64,000 bases of DNA from Polytrichum commune. Its lineage: Eukaryota; Streptophyta; Polytrichopsida; Polytrichales; Polytrichaceae. The stretch lies in assembly GCA_950295325.1 (NCBI GenBank), contig OX485804.1:48918001-48982000 (forward strand), written 5' to 3'. The translations under genes were made by a program, and so were the position numbers. The notes below the pieces were generated by a model. It was not told the origin of the DNA, did not search any database, and saw only the letters and a program-made list of their open reading frames with translations. This document shows, piece after piece, positions 1 to 11,161 of the stretch. How positions within the stretch are numbered: position 1 is the first letter of the stretch; each line of letters begins with the position of its first letter.

Positions 1-618
1 CCTATAAACGCCTCCCAATTGCCAACACTCTACAACCTTGAACCGTACCCGGCGGTGTAGGAGTGTCTGGGCCCACGGAGTGACGGTTTTAGGTGCCATT
101 AGTGGTGCCACCTCATAGCAGCCTCCACTACCTTCATGTAGGGTAGGTAACGGGCTCCACTCTATCTCGGGTTGGTTCAAGGTGGGATTAGGGTGGCTTG
201 TCAATGCCTATTCTAGCCATTTTATTCACAATGCCAAGGAGTTAGGCCCACAAAGCACAAAAGGTTCATTTCCCAGGTTGCAAGGGGGTTGGTTCCCAGG
301 ATGCAAGGTGATGGTTTTGCAAGCGAATTGGGTGGGATCATGGAGGTAGCCGTGTGGCTTTGCATACCATTACTACTTGGGCTTCGATGTAGTTTGGGTC
401 TAGTACCCAACTATGTGTGTTGGTTCTAGGCAATGGAGGTGGGGATCCTCATCATATGCGAGGTTGCCATACACGGGGCCTATGGATTGGTTTAAAGAAG
501 CTAGTAGTTTTGACTTTGAATATTCATCAAATATTCAATTGAGACTAAATTTCTTTCTTTCTTTCTTGATACCCATGTTTAGCCCAAAGGCTAATATGAA
601 TATATATTTTATATATCA
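1..618. other. intergenic, no gene recognised
   Basis: No open frame here matches a family I recognise. A short (TTTC)n stretch lies near 552-566. Nothing else supports an annotation. Confidence 0.5.
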
Positions 619-630
619 ACCATGTAGCCA

Positions 631-950
631 GAGATAGATAGATAGAAACTCCGGTCCCTTTTAAGGGGCCGGCGTGAATAAAGTGTTCATTCGTAATGCC
701 AATGACCCGATGCCCACCGGACAAGGGGACATTGGGACAATACTACTCTCCCCTTTCGAGGATGGACACTATAGTGACACACTATACAAGTTCCTAGCTA
801 GCCACTAGTGCCTTGAAGATACCGGACATGGTATCCCCCCAAAGGGCTTTGAGGTACCCATACAACAAGGTCCAAGGACCCCCCACCATAGTTGGGTGGA
901 CTAAGGTGGTGAGCACCACGCCGGCATGGGGAATAGAACCCACAACCTCT
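631..950 (-). mobile_element. tRNA-derived SINE, 5'-truncated, with 12-bp target duplication
   Basis: Read on the minus strand, the element starts with a Pol III B-box-like stretch (GGTTCTATTCC at 930-940, compare GGTTCGANTCC) preceded by GAGGTTGTG, as in plant tRNA-derived SINEs. It ends in a short (TATC)n tail at 631-645. A perfect 12-bp direct repeat, ACCATGTAGCCA, flanks it at 619-630 and 951-962, as expected for an L1-type target-site duplication. No convincing A box is present, so the copy is probably 5'-truncated and not transcribable from its own promoter. The target duplication and tail are directly visible; the tRNA origin is inferred from the B box. Confidence 0.65.
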
Positions 951-1280
951 ACCATGTAGCCATATGTATGTGCAATAGCTTAAAGTGTTGGTTTAAGCAC
1001 CCTCTACCTTATGTGATCTTAAGTCGTGTGAATTTGGGTTTGAGCATACGTATCTTGTGAGAGGAGGCAATTTGGTTTCTTTACCATTGTCTCGTGGCTC
1101 TCTCCCTCACCAAACTTGAGGGCCAAATTGCACAACGCCTGCGTAGTCGACTCCACACTCATCGCCTCGTTGTACAAGAAGCGGTGATTCTGCACCAAAT
1201 GTTTTTTTTTTGTGTCAACTGCAAGAATAACATTGGTGGTGATTATTGAAACCGGAATTTACAGAAATAAAAAAAATAAA

Positions 1281-1345
1281 GCAATGAAGGGGGAGGACCG
1301 ACTGCTAATTACAAATGTATGGGTTGAGTTTGAAGAATAAGCTTA
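1281..1345 (+). repeat. dispersed repeat R1, partial copy
   Basis: The stretch AGGACCGACTGCTAATTACA followed by GGGTTGAGTTTGAAGAATAA matches other copies at 40440-40560 (minus), 45679-45890, 46683-46702 plus 47086-47310, 51985-52090 (minus) and 60355-60560. Several copies keep a short open frame ending in VEFEK or VEVKK and a TAA stop, so the family may derive from the 3' end of a coding sequence. This copy lies in the intron or flank just upstream of the kinase exons. Confidence 0.5.
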
Positions 1346-1478
1346 AAAGAATACAAGTTTAAAGAGATGGAAAAAACTGATGAATCTTCAACAACTATCA
1401 ATTTTTGAAGGGACTCTAAATTTGCAGATATATATTGCTACTCGCCTTAAACTTCTCTACCTTGTTAAATTTGTGCAG

Positions 1479-2384
1479 AGGTTACTGGGCACCTGAATAC
1501 ATGATGTGGGGTCAACTTAGTGAGAAAACAGATGTCTATAGCTTTGGAGTTCTCCTCTTGGAGATTGTGAGTGGCAAGCGAGCCATTGACATGAGTTTGC
1601 ATGAGGAGGATATCCATCTTCCCAACCGAGTAAGTTTTCTCCTACATGGTGTTCCCATAGTTCAGAGATTTGCATTACTAAGTTTCCTGGAATGATTCTT
1701 ATTCATATCTCCAAGTGCATAGGCGTGACATGCTAAACAGTTCCTTTTGTTGTTCTATAATTTACACACTCCATATATCCATGTGTAATACATCTCTCTC
1801 TCTCTCTGTGTGCGCACGCGTGCAACTTGAACATTGAAGCCATCAAAAGCTGTAATATCAAATCAAACTCTAACAAGTTGGTAGATTTTTTTTGATTTCT
1901 TAGTGCTTAATGCAAACAGTATTCACAAAGTTTGGTTGCAAACTCGCATAATTTATCTATACAGGCGTGGAAGCTACACCGTGCCGATAGAATTGTGGAG
2001 CTTCTGGACTCGGAACTCCGTTTGACAACAGCGGAGGAAATAATGGAAGTCCAACGCACACTGGAGACGGCTCTCATGTGCATCCAAGCCAAGGTGGAAA
2101 TGCGACCCAACATGTTCACCGTGCTCTCGATGTTGCTGGGAGAATCGAACATGGTCATTACAGTCGATGAGTCCCACGAGGACTGGCTGCCCGATTTCAC
2201 GGACATCACCCATCTCGGGATCGGCGAGCATGATGAGAGCAACGAGTATAGTAATGGCATGAGCAACCCGTTTGTGAGCAAGGAATCCCTGATCTCCATC
2301 GACCCACTCTCAAGGAGCTCGAGTGGCGACTCGGGAGAGTCTCTCAATCGTTCGTCATCTGAATCGGCAACAGATCACACATGA
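1479..2384 (+). CDS. receptor-like kinase, C-terminal two exons only
   Basis: Exon A (1479-1629) encodes kinase subdomains VIII-IX: the GYWAPEY activation-segment end and the [15 protein letters not shown] block. It ends at a perfect donor (CGA/GTAAGT). Exon B (1965-2384) follows an ACAG acceptor and continues in phase 0 with [15 protein letters not shown], then the subdomain XI arginine region ([11 protein letters not shown]), a serine-rich tail and a TGA stop. This arrangement is that of plant DUF26/LRR-type receptor kinases, which phosphorylate Ser/Thr on the cytosolic side of the plasma membrane. I cannot find the N-lobe, the HRD and DFG motifs, a transmembrane segment or an ectodomain in the 1.4 kb upstream, where a SINE and repeat R1 lie. 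It is therefore either a truncated gene or one with a long upstream intron. The 335-nt intron and exon phases look undamaged. Confidence 0.7.
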
Positions 2385-2655
2385 TGACATGACTTGGTAC
2401 ATGAGATATGTGCCACACCTAACCCTATATGCAACTTGGACTATTTAATTGTAGACTCCCAATCTGTGCAAGGTCACGGTGGTCTCTGTAAATAATCTTG
2501 TAGTCATACACAAAAGAAAATGTTAGAAAGAGTAGACTTGAGGTTTCGAGTAGCTCAAACTATGGTTTTTTTGGTCGGATTCAAGTGTATAGATGCTCCT
2601 TTGGTACGATGACTTTGCAGAATTGGAAACTCGATGTCATGAAGGTTCCAAGCTA

Positions 2656-2871
2656 CACTGTTTTGTCTAATTAGAGTGGGTTATCATTTGGTGTTATACA
2701 TTGCTATAACATTTCATTGAGAGTATCATCTTTTACCCAAAAAATAAAACTTTAGTATGCACACTGAAGAACTTGATATGATTTAGTTGGTGAAAGAACA
2801 ATGATGTCGGTAAGAAGTTATAGCAATGCGTAACTCCGAATGGTAACCCACACTAATTAGACAGAACAATG
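2656..2871. mobile_element. TA-flanked MITE with ~60-bp terminal inverted repeats
   Basis: The left arm begins CACTGTTTTGTCTAATTAG and the right arm, read on the minus strand, begins CATTGTTCTGTCTAATTAG. Similarity continues for about 60 bp to a shared CATTGCTATAAC. TA lies immediately outside both ends (2654-2655 and 2872-2873), the target duplication used by Tc1/mariner/pogo-type MITEs. It sits about 270 bp downstream of the kinase stop codon. It has no coding capacity, so mobilisation would need a transposase supplied in trans. Confidence 0.75.
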
Positions 2872-2940
2872 TAGTGCATGAATTTTCCAATTAAGGTTAG
2901 CAGAGTGACTAGCTAGGAATTCAAGTATATTTGGATATAT

Positions 2941-3500
2941 TTATGAATATTGGACAACTCCAACCACCAATATGATGTACACTAGGTCACAAGACTTGAC
3001 AAATATGGTGGGTGGTGGACGTGGAATACGAATATTTGAAGTTGTATTTGTTGTGTTTTTGCTAATGTCGTTTGATATTTTTGTCCCCATGAATGCACAA
3101 TCCTTTGTCCTCTCGTTGTTCATTGGTTCCTCTTTGTTCTAAGTTAAATACCTAGAAGCCTCTAGCCTTGACATCAAATTTTCTTTGGTCTTTCATTATA
3201 GTACCTCAAGTCGGAAGCAAACAATATAATGCGGGTTCTTCTCTAGTCTTTGATTATTGTACATTGAAGCAAGCAATACTAACACTAATGATCTTGTACA
3301 CGCAATCACTGCAAATATGGTTCAAGGTTGGATAAAAGAAGTATGGCCCACATTTGATACCTATCCACTCTACTCATAATGGGATTCTTTGCTTTTCATG
3401 GACCCTTCATTATTTGTGATTCAATTAATTTTTTTTTATTTCAAATGAATGTAATCCTCCCTATATTATGCCACATGTTGTTTTGTAAAATACACTAAGT
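2941..3500. other. intergenic, no gene recognised
   Basis: AT-rich sequence with only short open frames. I see no domain, intron signal or repeat end that supports a feature. Confidence 0.4.
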
Positions 3501-3509
3501 GACCCTGAG

Positions 3510-3754
3510 CTTATCAACTAAAATGAGCCAATTGGGTCATTATGAGACAATCCGTATCTTGGGAATGTGCATTGGGATGTAGTCCACAAGTGAAATTCCG
3601 TGAAAATGACTTCATTGACAAGGTTTAGAATGCTTGAGTTGTATTTTAAGAATCCTTAACGGGTATTCTCTCGTACCAACTAGCCATCATTACGTTCCCA
3701 TCACGTTCCTTACATTAAATTGAGCAGACCAATTGACTCATTTTAGTTGGTAAG
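3510..3754. mobile_element. inverted-repeat element, about 245 bp
   Basis: The left end CTTATCAACTAAAATGAG and the right end on the minus strand, CTTACCAACTAAAATGAG, match at 17 of 18 positions. Similarity extends into CAATTGGGTC / CAATTGGTC. The interior has no coding capacity. I could not find a convincing target duplication, so the superfamily is left open. Confidence 0.6.
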
Positions 3755-3759
3755 GCCAT

Positions 3760-5190
3760 CACCCATAACTCATGGATGGCAATTCACTAGCTGGATGTTT
3801 TACAGGCGGCACAAAATTTGGAAAATTTGGTCAAAGCTTAGGTCTCTTCATGCGAAGTCACACAACTTTAAACAAAGCTTTTATGTCATTAGACTCTTGC
3901 AAATCTCACATACGTTGGAAATCTTAGATACAAAGAAGGGGAATACATTCAAAGAGGATAAATTAATTGAGCACACTAATTCACTTTCGAGTGAAGTTCA
4001 ATGTTTATAAGACATTGTACAATTTCAGGATCAATGTTTGAAACTCGAAAGAAAAACATTGAACTTCATATAACAAATAATAATAATAAATAATAATAAT
4101 AAAACATTTACTAGCCCATAAACAATGCATGCCATCGACACATTTTATACTCATTTGAAGTAATTCAACTTTCGCATCTCTAATTTTGAGACGTCTAAGA
4201 CAACATCCATGTATTTGACAATTCTTACATGTCCAAGCTAAGAAAGTGACATCTAGTTGTACTACAACAACATCTAAAATCCCATGAAAAAAGATGAAAC
4301 TACATGGGCATGAAAACTCAAAGAAGATGGCAAAGCATTTATTTTTTAAAGATCAAATTCCTCAACATGTATGGAAGATATTGGAAAGGGAAAAAAACAT
4401 AGAAATAGTGGGGTGAAGAGTATTCTTGACAAGAAAATATTTGTTAAAAAATAAGAGAAAGTGAAAGAGCTCTGGCAGTATGGGAAATCATTAAGATCAT
4501 ACATGGAGAAATTATAGTACTTGAAGATAGTTCAAGAAATTGGTCAAGGAGCATGACATGCAAGCCAAGCTAATTGAAGCAATGCTAGGGACAAACCTCA
4601 ACCTCACTAACTTATATGTGCCTCACTTCATGTGCTTCTTGGAATTGTTGAGGTTATTCTAAGCAAGATAATATTCTAAAAGCAAGTTTTTTTCCAACTA
4701 TAGATCATTCTTAGTAGTAACATGGGGGAAAGATGGAATAGGTATAGCAAAAAATTCCGATATAGTCATTTTCCACTACACAACATGGATCTAGCAACAT
4801 ACAATTGAGCACCACTACTTGAGGACATAGGGGTATTGTTGTATTCATTATGATGTATATTTGCATATTGGTCTCACATCTCCCCTCTTCTCACATAAAC
4901 GAACATATATGAATTAGGATCCACAAGGATATAGATCGATATGTGGATATACATAAATAAATAAATAAATAAATAAATATTGGTATGTCACTTTCCACCC
5001 TCTAGCACCAAAAGCTACAAATATTCAAATATAGACCCTGACACTCTCCTTTTGACCAAGTTTGTTTGTTAACAATCTTTAGGGGGGGTTCTTTTATTAG
5101 GCTATTTTAATTCTTGAAATATTTCTCATCAAGAACAAGACCTCTATCTTGACAACAATGGCTTCAACCTCCTAAAGGTTCCTGGACCTC
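3760..5190. other. intergenic, low-complexity islands only
   Basis: AT-rich DNA with an AAT microsatellite near 4078-4102 and an (AAAT)n stretch near 4954-4978. An 87-codon open frame at 3747-4010 has no recognisable feature. Nothing else is supported. Confidence 0.4.
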
Positions 5191-5299
5191 ACTACACTAA
5201 ATAGGTAGATTAATGTTAGATGAAGATTAGTGTTAGAGCCAATAGTTACCCGAAACACTAAATGTCACTTGAAATTACAATTATCGTTAATATAGGATT

Positions 5300-5716
5300 T
5301 GCTATCAAGCGTCGCGCCGCCGCCGGAAGAAATCAGAAGTTGGTGCTCGTTTCTCTGATGGTGCTCGTGTTTGCTGGTGCGCCCAGCCGCTCGTCCTTGA
5401 ATCGCTCGTCGTTGCCGTGAATTTCCCTCCCTCTGTCGTTACAGCGCTGGACCCAACTCCTCAACACCGTGCCTTCGAGCCTCGTGCTGGTCCTCTCGAG
5501 CCTCCGATCACTCCGCTGTGATCGCCTGGTCGTGGTTGTCGTCGCCCAGAGTCTCGGTGCTCGTAGAATTTGATGCTGCAGTGGATTTCCGTCGCCGTCT
5601 TGATTGCCTTGGTCGCGCTGGTTGTCGCTCCGTTGTCGGCGCTGAAGTCCGCTTTCGAAGCTCTTGGACCGATTTGACGGGGTCTTCGTTCTTACGGCTC
5701 ACCGTAAATTTAGTCA
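5300..5716 (+). promoter_or_regulatory. GC-rich leader-like segment upstream of the pogo transposase
   Basis: A sharp rise in GC content begins near 5308. The sequence is open in several frames without a recognisable protein. A possible donor, CAG/GTGCGC, lies at 5716-5717. Its position about 0.6 kb upstream of the transposase reading frame suggests a promoter and untranslated first exon, but this is inference from composition and location only. Confidence 0.25.
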
Positions 5717-6318
5717 GGTGCGCACCACACTCCCCTTTCACTCAACTCCTTACTGAGGTTCCATTGATTACCGTAGTCAGTGACAGATTAAGGATGGAGC
5801 TCCTCCCGTTGAATGGACCTTCAACATTTCCGTTGGAAATAAGGTAGAACCACCTATTGGCATACACCATCCCATAGCCGTACCCTAGAAGTAGTGCAAA
5901 AAGCGTGCAATTGTATCCCATGGGCGTGGAAAGGTCTATATGGCCAGAAATAGGTGAGTAGTAGAACGGATGTAGGATGAAATCGTTTAGTTATGGGTTG
6001 ATTTTATTTGGAGCAGCCATTCAACATAATTGGAGAGATTTTGCAAGGACGTCGGCATAGCATAGCCTTACAAGTGGAAATGACATTTAATGTGATTGGT
6101 TTTAGGTATCCTAATGACTATTTGAAAACTACATTCTCTATGGATTAAGTGTGAGTAGTCATTTGCTTAAGGGTGTGTCTTGCACAATAGTCGGCATTGT
6201 AGTTTATGATTATAGTGAATGCATGAGAATTTGTTTTCCACAGTGAGCATTCGGGAGTGGTTCTGCTGTATTGCGAGAAAAATGTCATGATTTCTTTCCA
6301 TTCGTGAGTATTGTATAA

Positions 6319-9063
6319 ATGTACAGAGAGGCTTGCACTACTGACTACCTCCAGAGAGGAGGTTCTAATTTTGACGAGCAAGCACATAATTACTATAGGA
6401 TCCGAGCAGGAATGCGATCAAGTTTTGATCCACTAAGTCCGCCTGCCGCACTATATTGGAGCAACGCAGGGCAGAGAAGCAACGATGGCGACTTCTCAGC
6501 AGCTGAAGCGCAAGGGCGGCATCGATCAGGGACGCCGGTGCACCTTGGAAGCGGCGCATTCGTGCACCCAAGTCGCCTATCAACAATGCCTCCTGCACCG
6601 TTTAACCCCCCGTCGGGACTTCGATCAGGAGTAGATGCGCAACTTCTGCAGACGTCGCCAATTTCTTCAGCGCCGCAACAAGAGGTTCCAGCAAGTGCGC
6701 CGGCTTCACAACCTTCGTTGCGGCAGGTAATACGTTCTCAGCCGCGTCGACCAGGTCAGATTTCAGCATACATTCTTATTTCAACTTCACAACACCGTCG
6801 TAGCAGCACAAATCTGCATCGTGCACGGGAAATAGACACAGAGCATGCGGCACACATAGAAATAGAGAATTCCCATGATTTGGAAATACAAAATCGACAA
6901 GAGGTAGATAGGGAGAGTGCCGAACTAGGGCCTCACAGCAGACGCTGCAATTGGCAGGACCAAGGGGATCAGAGGCCTTCGCAACAAAGATCAAAGAAAA
7001 GAAAAGTGGGACTATGGAGTGATGCACAAATGAAGGCAGCCATTCTAGCAATAGAGAGAGGAGAGAAAATCAGAGCAGTGTCTAGATTTTTTGGCATACC
7101 CTGTAGCACAATTGCAGATCATTTGCATGGAAGAATTTTGACAAGAAAAAAAGGTCCACCCACAGTGAGGAAAAAACATTAGAGGAGTATATATTAAAAA
7201 TGCAAGAGTACGGATTGCCTCTTAGCATGGATCAACTTCGTTTAAAAGTAGCAGAAATGACACAGCAAAGAGTCACCCCATTTCGTGATGGCATTCCAAG
7301 GAATGGGTGGCTCAAGTGGTTTAAAAAACGTCACCCAAATCTGTCCCTACGGCAATCTCAAGGTCTAGAAATCGCAAGAGCTAAGGGTTTATGTGCAGAG
7401 AACATCAAATCATTTTACTCTAACGTATCTAGCCTCTATGACAAAGAAAAATACCCTCCAGATCGGATATGGAATTGTGACGAAACAGGTGCCCAAGCAG
7501 GCAGAAATGGTGGGGGGCTAGTTTGGGCAAAAAAAGGCACTAGATCTGTGCACAATCTCATGCCTAACGAGAGAGAGTGGCTTACAAACCTAACGTGCAT
7601 AAATGCAGCAGGAGAGTGCATCCATGGGTTCTACATCTTTCATGGAAAAAGAATAAGGGAAAACCATCTAGCTCATTGTGAAGATGGGGTTGTGATGGCA
7701 ATGCAAGAACAGGCGTGGATGACTACAACATTGTTCTCTCATTGGATTTCACATTTTATTAGATCTCTAAGTAACAACGGCGGAATTTCGCAAGAGAGGC
7801 GCCACTTACTGATTGTGGATGGGCACAACTCGCACGTGACACTAGAGGTGGTTTACAAGTGCAAACAGGTGGGTATTGATCTCCTCACCCTACCTAGCCA
7901 CACAAGCCACAGGTTACAACCTTTAGATGTTAGTGTATTTGGTCCTTTCAAGAGATATTTTAAGAGATACAGAGATGCGTGGACACTAAAAAATAGAGGA
8001 AGGGGTGCTTGCAAAAAAATCTTAGCAATGTGGGTCTCAAAGGCACTAGAGAGGGCACTTACACACATGAATATAACCTCTGGCTTCCGCACCACTGGGA
8101 TTTACCCCTTAAATCCCCACGCTATGGATCCCCACATAGGGCCCTCGCAGCAATTCCACAAATCACAGGGCGTGGACCAAGATTGCATGGATTTCGCACA
8201 GTGCAGTACGGGGCAGCTTGCCATGTCACCCCGCGGCAGTGTTCACTTGGACGAAGCAGAGTCGCAGGTGTCCACAGACACCGAATCGGATTCTGAATCA
8301 CAATGCACAGACAGGGTGTTACAAGATATCAGGGGCGACCTGATCGCAGATTCCCAGCAGGAGCGGCAACACTTTTTTGTGCCCCCTCGCGGAGACCAAC
8401 AAGACGACGCTGATGGCCACCTGCACCAGGACGACGGTGGAAGCTGCGCAGAAAGGACAGAGCCACTACCTCCGAACATCTCCTCGATGCCGGAGCTACC
8501 GGAAATTGTTGTGAAGGTGCCTGCGCGGCGCGGCGGAGATCCTCTCATTGATTACTCTCAGTCGTTGCTCCTAACATCTGAAGAGTACATAGCGGCCATG
8601 CAAGAGACGCCGCGATGCTGCTCGAAGAGAGGCGGAGAAGGCAGTTGGCCGAGCAGCGCAAGGTGGAAAAGCAAGCGGAGAGGGCAAGAAAAGAGCTGGA
8701 AAAAGTGCAACAGGAAGCAGAAAAACTAGCACGCAAGGCATTCAGGGCTCGGTGGAGTAAAGAGGCGATCCGAAGCGCAGGTCAGAGGCTCCAAGAACTC
8801 GTAAAAAATCCTCCCCCCCCCGCACCCCAACGGACTACATTGCGCCCTTCCTTGGAATCCTCCCACCCATCTACAAACAAAACATGGCGTTGCGGCTAGC
8901 CAAGCGACGAGCAAGGAAGTTTGCATCTGGCGATCCTCGGGAGGTAGCAGACGCCACCCCGCCTCCGTGGGTGCATCGACCAGATTTGCAGTTTCAAAGT
9001 GAAGGCGACACTACGCCCGAGCACCGAGCTCCTATTCCCGGGCATCGCACAAGCTCCACCTGA
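6319..9063 (+). pseudogene. pogo/Tigger-like (DDE_1, CENP-B-like) transposase with three frameshifts
   Basis: The protein would bind DNA and catalyse cut-and-paste transposition in the nucleus. Visible in order: a basic SKKRKV nuclear-signal-like motif (about 6994), an HTH_psq-type helix-turn-helix (IRAVSRFFGIPCSTIADHL), a CENP-B-like region (GNGW-like NGWLKWFKKRHPNLSL) and the DDE_1 core. The core has WNCDETG, LLIVDGHNSHVTLEV and TLPSHTSHRLQPLDVSVFG, which supply the acidic catalytic positions. The C-terminus is charged and coiled-coil-like (RRRQLAEQRKVEKQAERARK). Reading changes frame near 7164, near 8605 and in a C-rich run at 8815-8822, after which it continues in a third frame to TGA at 9061-9063. 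An ATG in good context at 6485 could be the original start; upstream frames are not convincing. The breaks are single-base indels, so the damage looks young. Confidence 0.85.
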
Positions 9064-9199
9064 TCATGCAAGAATCGGTCGCCCCAACGGCTCATTTTCT
9101 CGCTTGCCAATCCCACATGCGCGCTTTCCGCATATACACGTCTGGTCATGAATCAGCGCCTGTTGTGCTGTCAGTTTACAGCAGCTCGGCTTCAACTTA

Positions 9200-9732
9200 G
9201 GGCCGCTTTACACCTAGAGGCCGGGCCAATTTCCCTTGAGGCCGATTGCACAAAATTTCAGCCTTTTTTGGGTTGGAGGCCGGCCTCTACTACACATTAT
9301 AATAAGATTATACCGGGGGCCAATTTTCCCATATGTAAAGGCCCTCGGGCCAAGAAGCCAAGCTGATTCAAAAAAATTAGCCTAATCCAACGGATGTAGC
9401 ATAATCTAAGATAGAGCCTTTAGATTCCACATAATCCAATGGATCTAGTTCACTTTAAAAAATTATACTTTATTTAAGAAGATTTTTTTAGTGGAATATG
9501 ACATTGGCCTCTAGGCCAAGAATTGGCCTTCCATTTTGGGTGCACCCAATTCAACGAGCTCGGGCCGTGTCATAACATACATTTTTTAATTTAAAAAATC
9601 ATACCACCAAATCGGCCCGGCCTCTAGATGTAAAGGGGTTGGGGCCGATTTGAGCCTTTTGACCAATCACAAATGAGGATTTCAAGCCTCTTACACAACG
9701 AATTGGCCCGGCCTCTAAGTGTAAAGCGGCCC
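9200..9732. mobile_element. PIF/Harbinger-type MITE (GGGCCGCTTTACAC family), TTA duplication
   Basis: The left end GGGCCGCTTTACACCTAGAG and the right end on the minus strand, GGGCCGCTTTACACTTAGAG, differ at one position in 20. The similarity continues through GGCCGGGCCAATT. TTA flanks both ends (9197-9199 and 9733-9735), the target duplication typical of PIF/Harbinger. It has no coding capacity. Related termini occur at 45980-46312, 47539-47558 and 56858. The two Harbinger transposase loci in this window are candidate sources of the enzyme, but I have not identified their own TIRs. Confidence 0.85.
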
Positions 9733-9744
9733 TTAGTATAGGAC

Positions 9745-10068
9745 GGTTTTAGACGCAAGGCACTCTGGATTTTGATTAATTTTGTCCACTTACAGCAAGT
9801 CCAATTAATTTTGAAAGCAACAATTATGCCTTGGTCCAATGGTTGCACTACACTTGTGCAATTAGGAGGGAGAAAAACAATTGTCACATTTGTCATGGGT
9901 AATGCAGCCGTAAAACCTAACAATTGTTTCTGTTGCACACCAGACAAGGAATGACATGAAGCATTGTCCATAATCAGCAAGATATTACGATATTGTCTTT
10001 TGAAATGGTTGTTAAGCTTTTGCATCCAAGTCTCAAAAATATCTGACCTCATCCATGCAAAAGAAGCG
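9745..10068 (-). pseudogene. Lemi1/Tigger-like DDE_1 transposase fragment
   Basis: Read on the minus strand, the frame contains FETWMQKLNNHFKRQYRNIL, then the catalytic LLIMDNASCH block, then LPPNCTSVVQPLDQGII. These are hallmarks of pogo/Lemi1 transposases. The N-terminal DNA-binding half and the C-terminus are missing. On the right the relic connects to a terminus at 10562, whose minus-strand sequence CAGTCCTACCTCTTTAATAC resembles the Emigrant/Lemi1 TIR and abuts TA. The left end of the element is lost at or near the adjacent MITE. Confidence 0.75.
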
Positions 10069-10562
10069 AAATTTCAATAGTTTTCCAACAATATGCAAAA
10101 CACATCAATCAGATAAAAATTGATCTAAAAACCTCGAATCCAAATTGTGGATGTTAGTTTAGGGTTTAGGGTAAGAGTTGCTGCGGAAAAAACACCAGTT
10201 GATGAGTGTTGTGAGTGTGAGTAGGGTTTTAGAAAGAGAACCTAGTTCCCATGGTTCTCATGTTTATTTCATCATTTTACATTTAAACTTCCTTAATCCA
10301 AACTTCATATGTATAAGATTTATAAATTTAAAATAAATTATGTATTTATATATATATAAGTGTATGGGACCCACCATATAAATGCATCTATTACCTTTAT
10401 AATATGATTATATGACATTTGGGGGGTCTAGGAGTGTCGTATTAACATTGTCATAGTCGTAATATAGAGGTAGATTTGAACTAGGAAGTTTGGTTTACAA
10501 AATTTGTGTCATAATATCGAGGTTGTCGTATTATCGAGTGTCGTATTAAAGAGGTAGGACTG
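10069..10562 (-). mobile_element. 5' terminus of the Lemi1-like element
   Basis: The outer end reads CAGTCCTACCTCTTTAATAC on the minus strand with TA outside at 10563-10564. Internally, the word GTCGTATTA or close variants recurs (near 10434, 10451, 10526 and 10541), a subterminal repeat pattern that could bind a transposase. The stretch between this terminus and the coding relic has no recognised function. Assignment rests on resemblance to Lemi1/Emigrant ends and on linkage to the DDE_1 fragment in the same orientation. Confidence 0.6.
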
Positions 10563-11022
10563 TATCCCACTATTTGCTAATCTGTGGAAAAAAATTCAGC
10601 TCATGCACCACTTTCCAACCAAGGTATTCTCTTAAATGCACGTAAATAGGTGGTTCTACCTTACATGATCACATTCCACACATGAGCTCCCTCTAGCAAG
10701 AGTGATCTGCCAGAACCCCACATGGTCAACCTGCATGCACCTCGTGACTGTGTCTACCATTGTCTATCATGCCAAAGCTGCCATGTGGTGCTCGCACTTT
10801 GAAACTGAGAATGTAAAGGTCACAGGTTCAGTCACAAGAGATTCGCGGTCCAATCAAGATACATAAGTTGTAAAGATAGCAGCAAATAATGTAATTCCAT
10901 CACAGACTCTTTCGACCACCATGCATGTTGGTGCCCTGGAGCAGCACGAGGATCTGGAAAGGAGTTGTGCGCATGTTGACACGATCTCTCGAGGTGGAAG
11001 GCGACGGTGAGGATACCAAGTG

Positions 11023-11030
11023 TATATAAA
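11023..11030 (+). promoter_or_regulatory. TATA box of the small secreted protein gene
   Basis: TATATAAA lies 131 bp upstream of the ATG at 11162, in a spacing that would put transcription start near 11055-11060 and leave a leader of about 100 nt. The surrounding sequence becomes GC-richer from here into the gene. Confidence 0.5.
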
Positions 11031-11161
11031 ATGCGTCGCGGCGTTGGAGTCTCATCACCCGGTGCAACAACTTCACAGCTCTCCAAGTTCCCACCGTACC
11101 TCCAAGTCCTTTTGAGCTGCTGCACTACCCCTCGGTCCCACTTCCACCATTCGATCAAATC

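Noticed and set aside
3747-4010. 87-codon plus-strand frame
   Set aside because: It overlaps the end of an inverted-repeat element and has no recognisable feature.
10149-10171. Two TTTAGGG units resembling plant telomere repeat
   Set aside because: Only two units, no array; could be a telo-box or chance.
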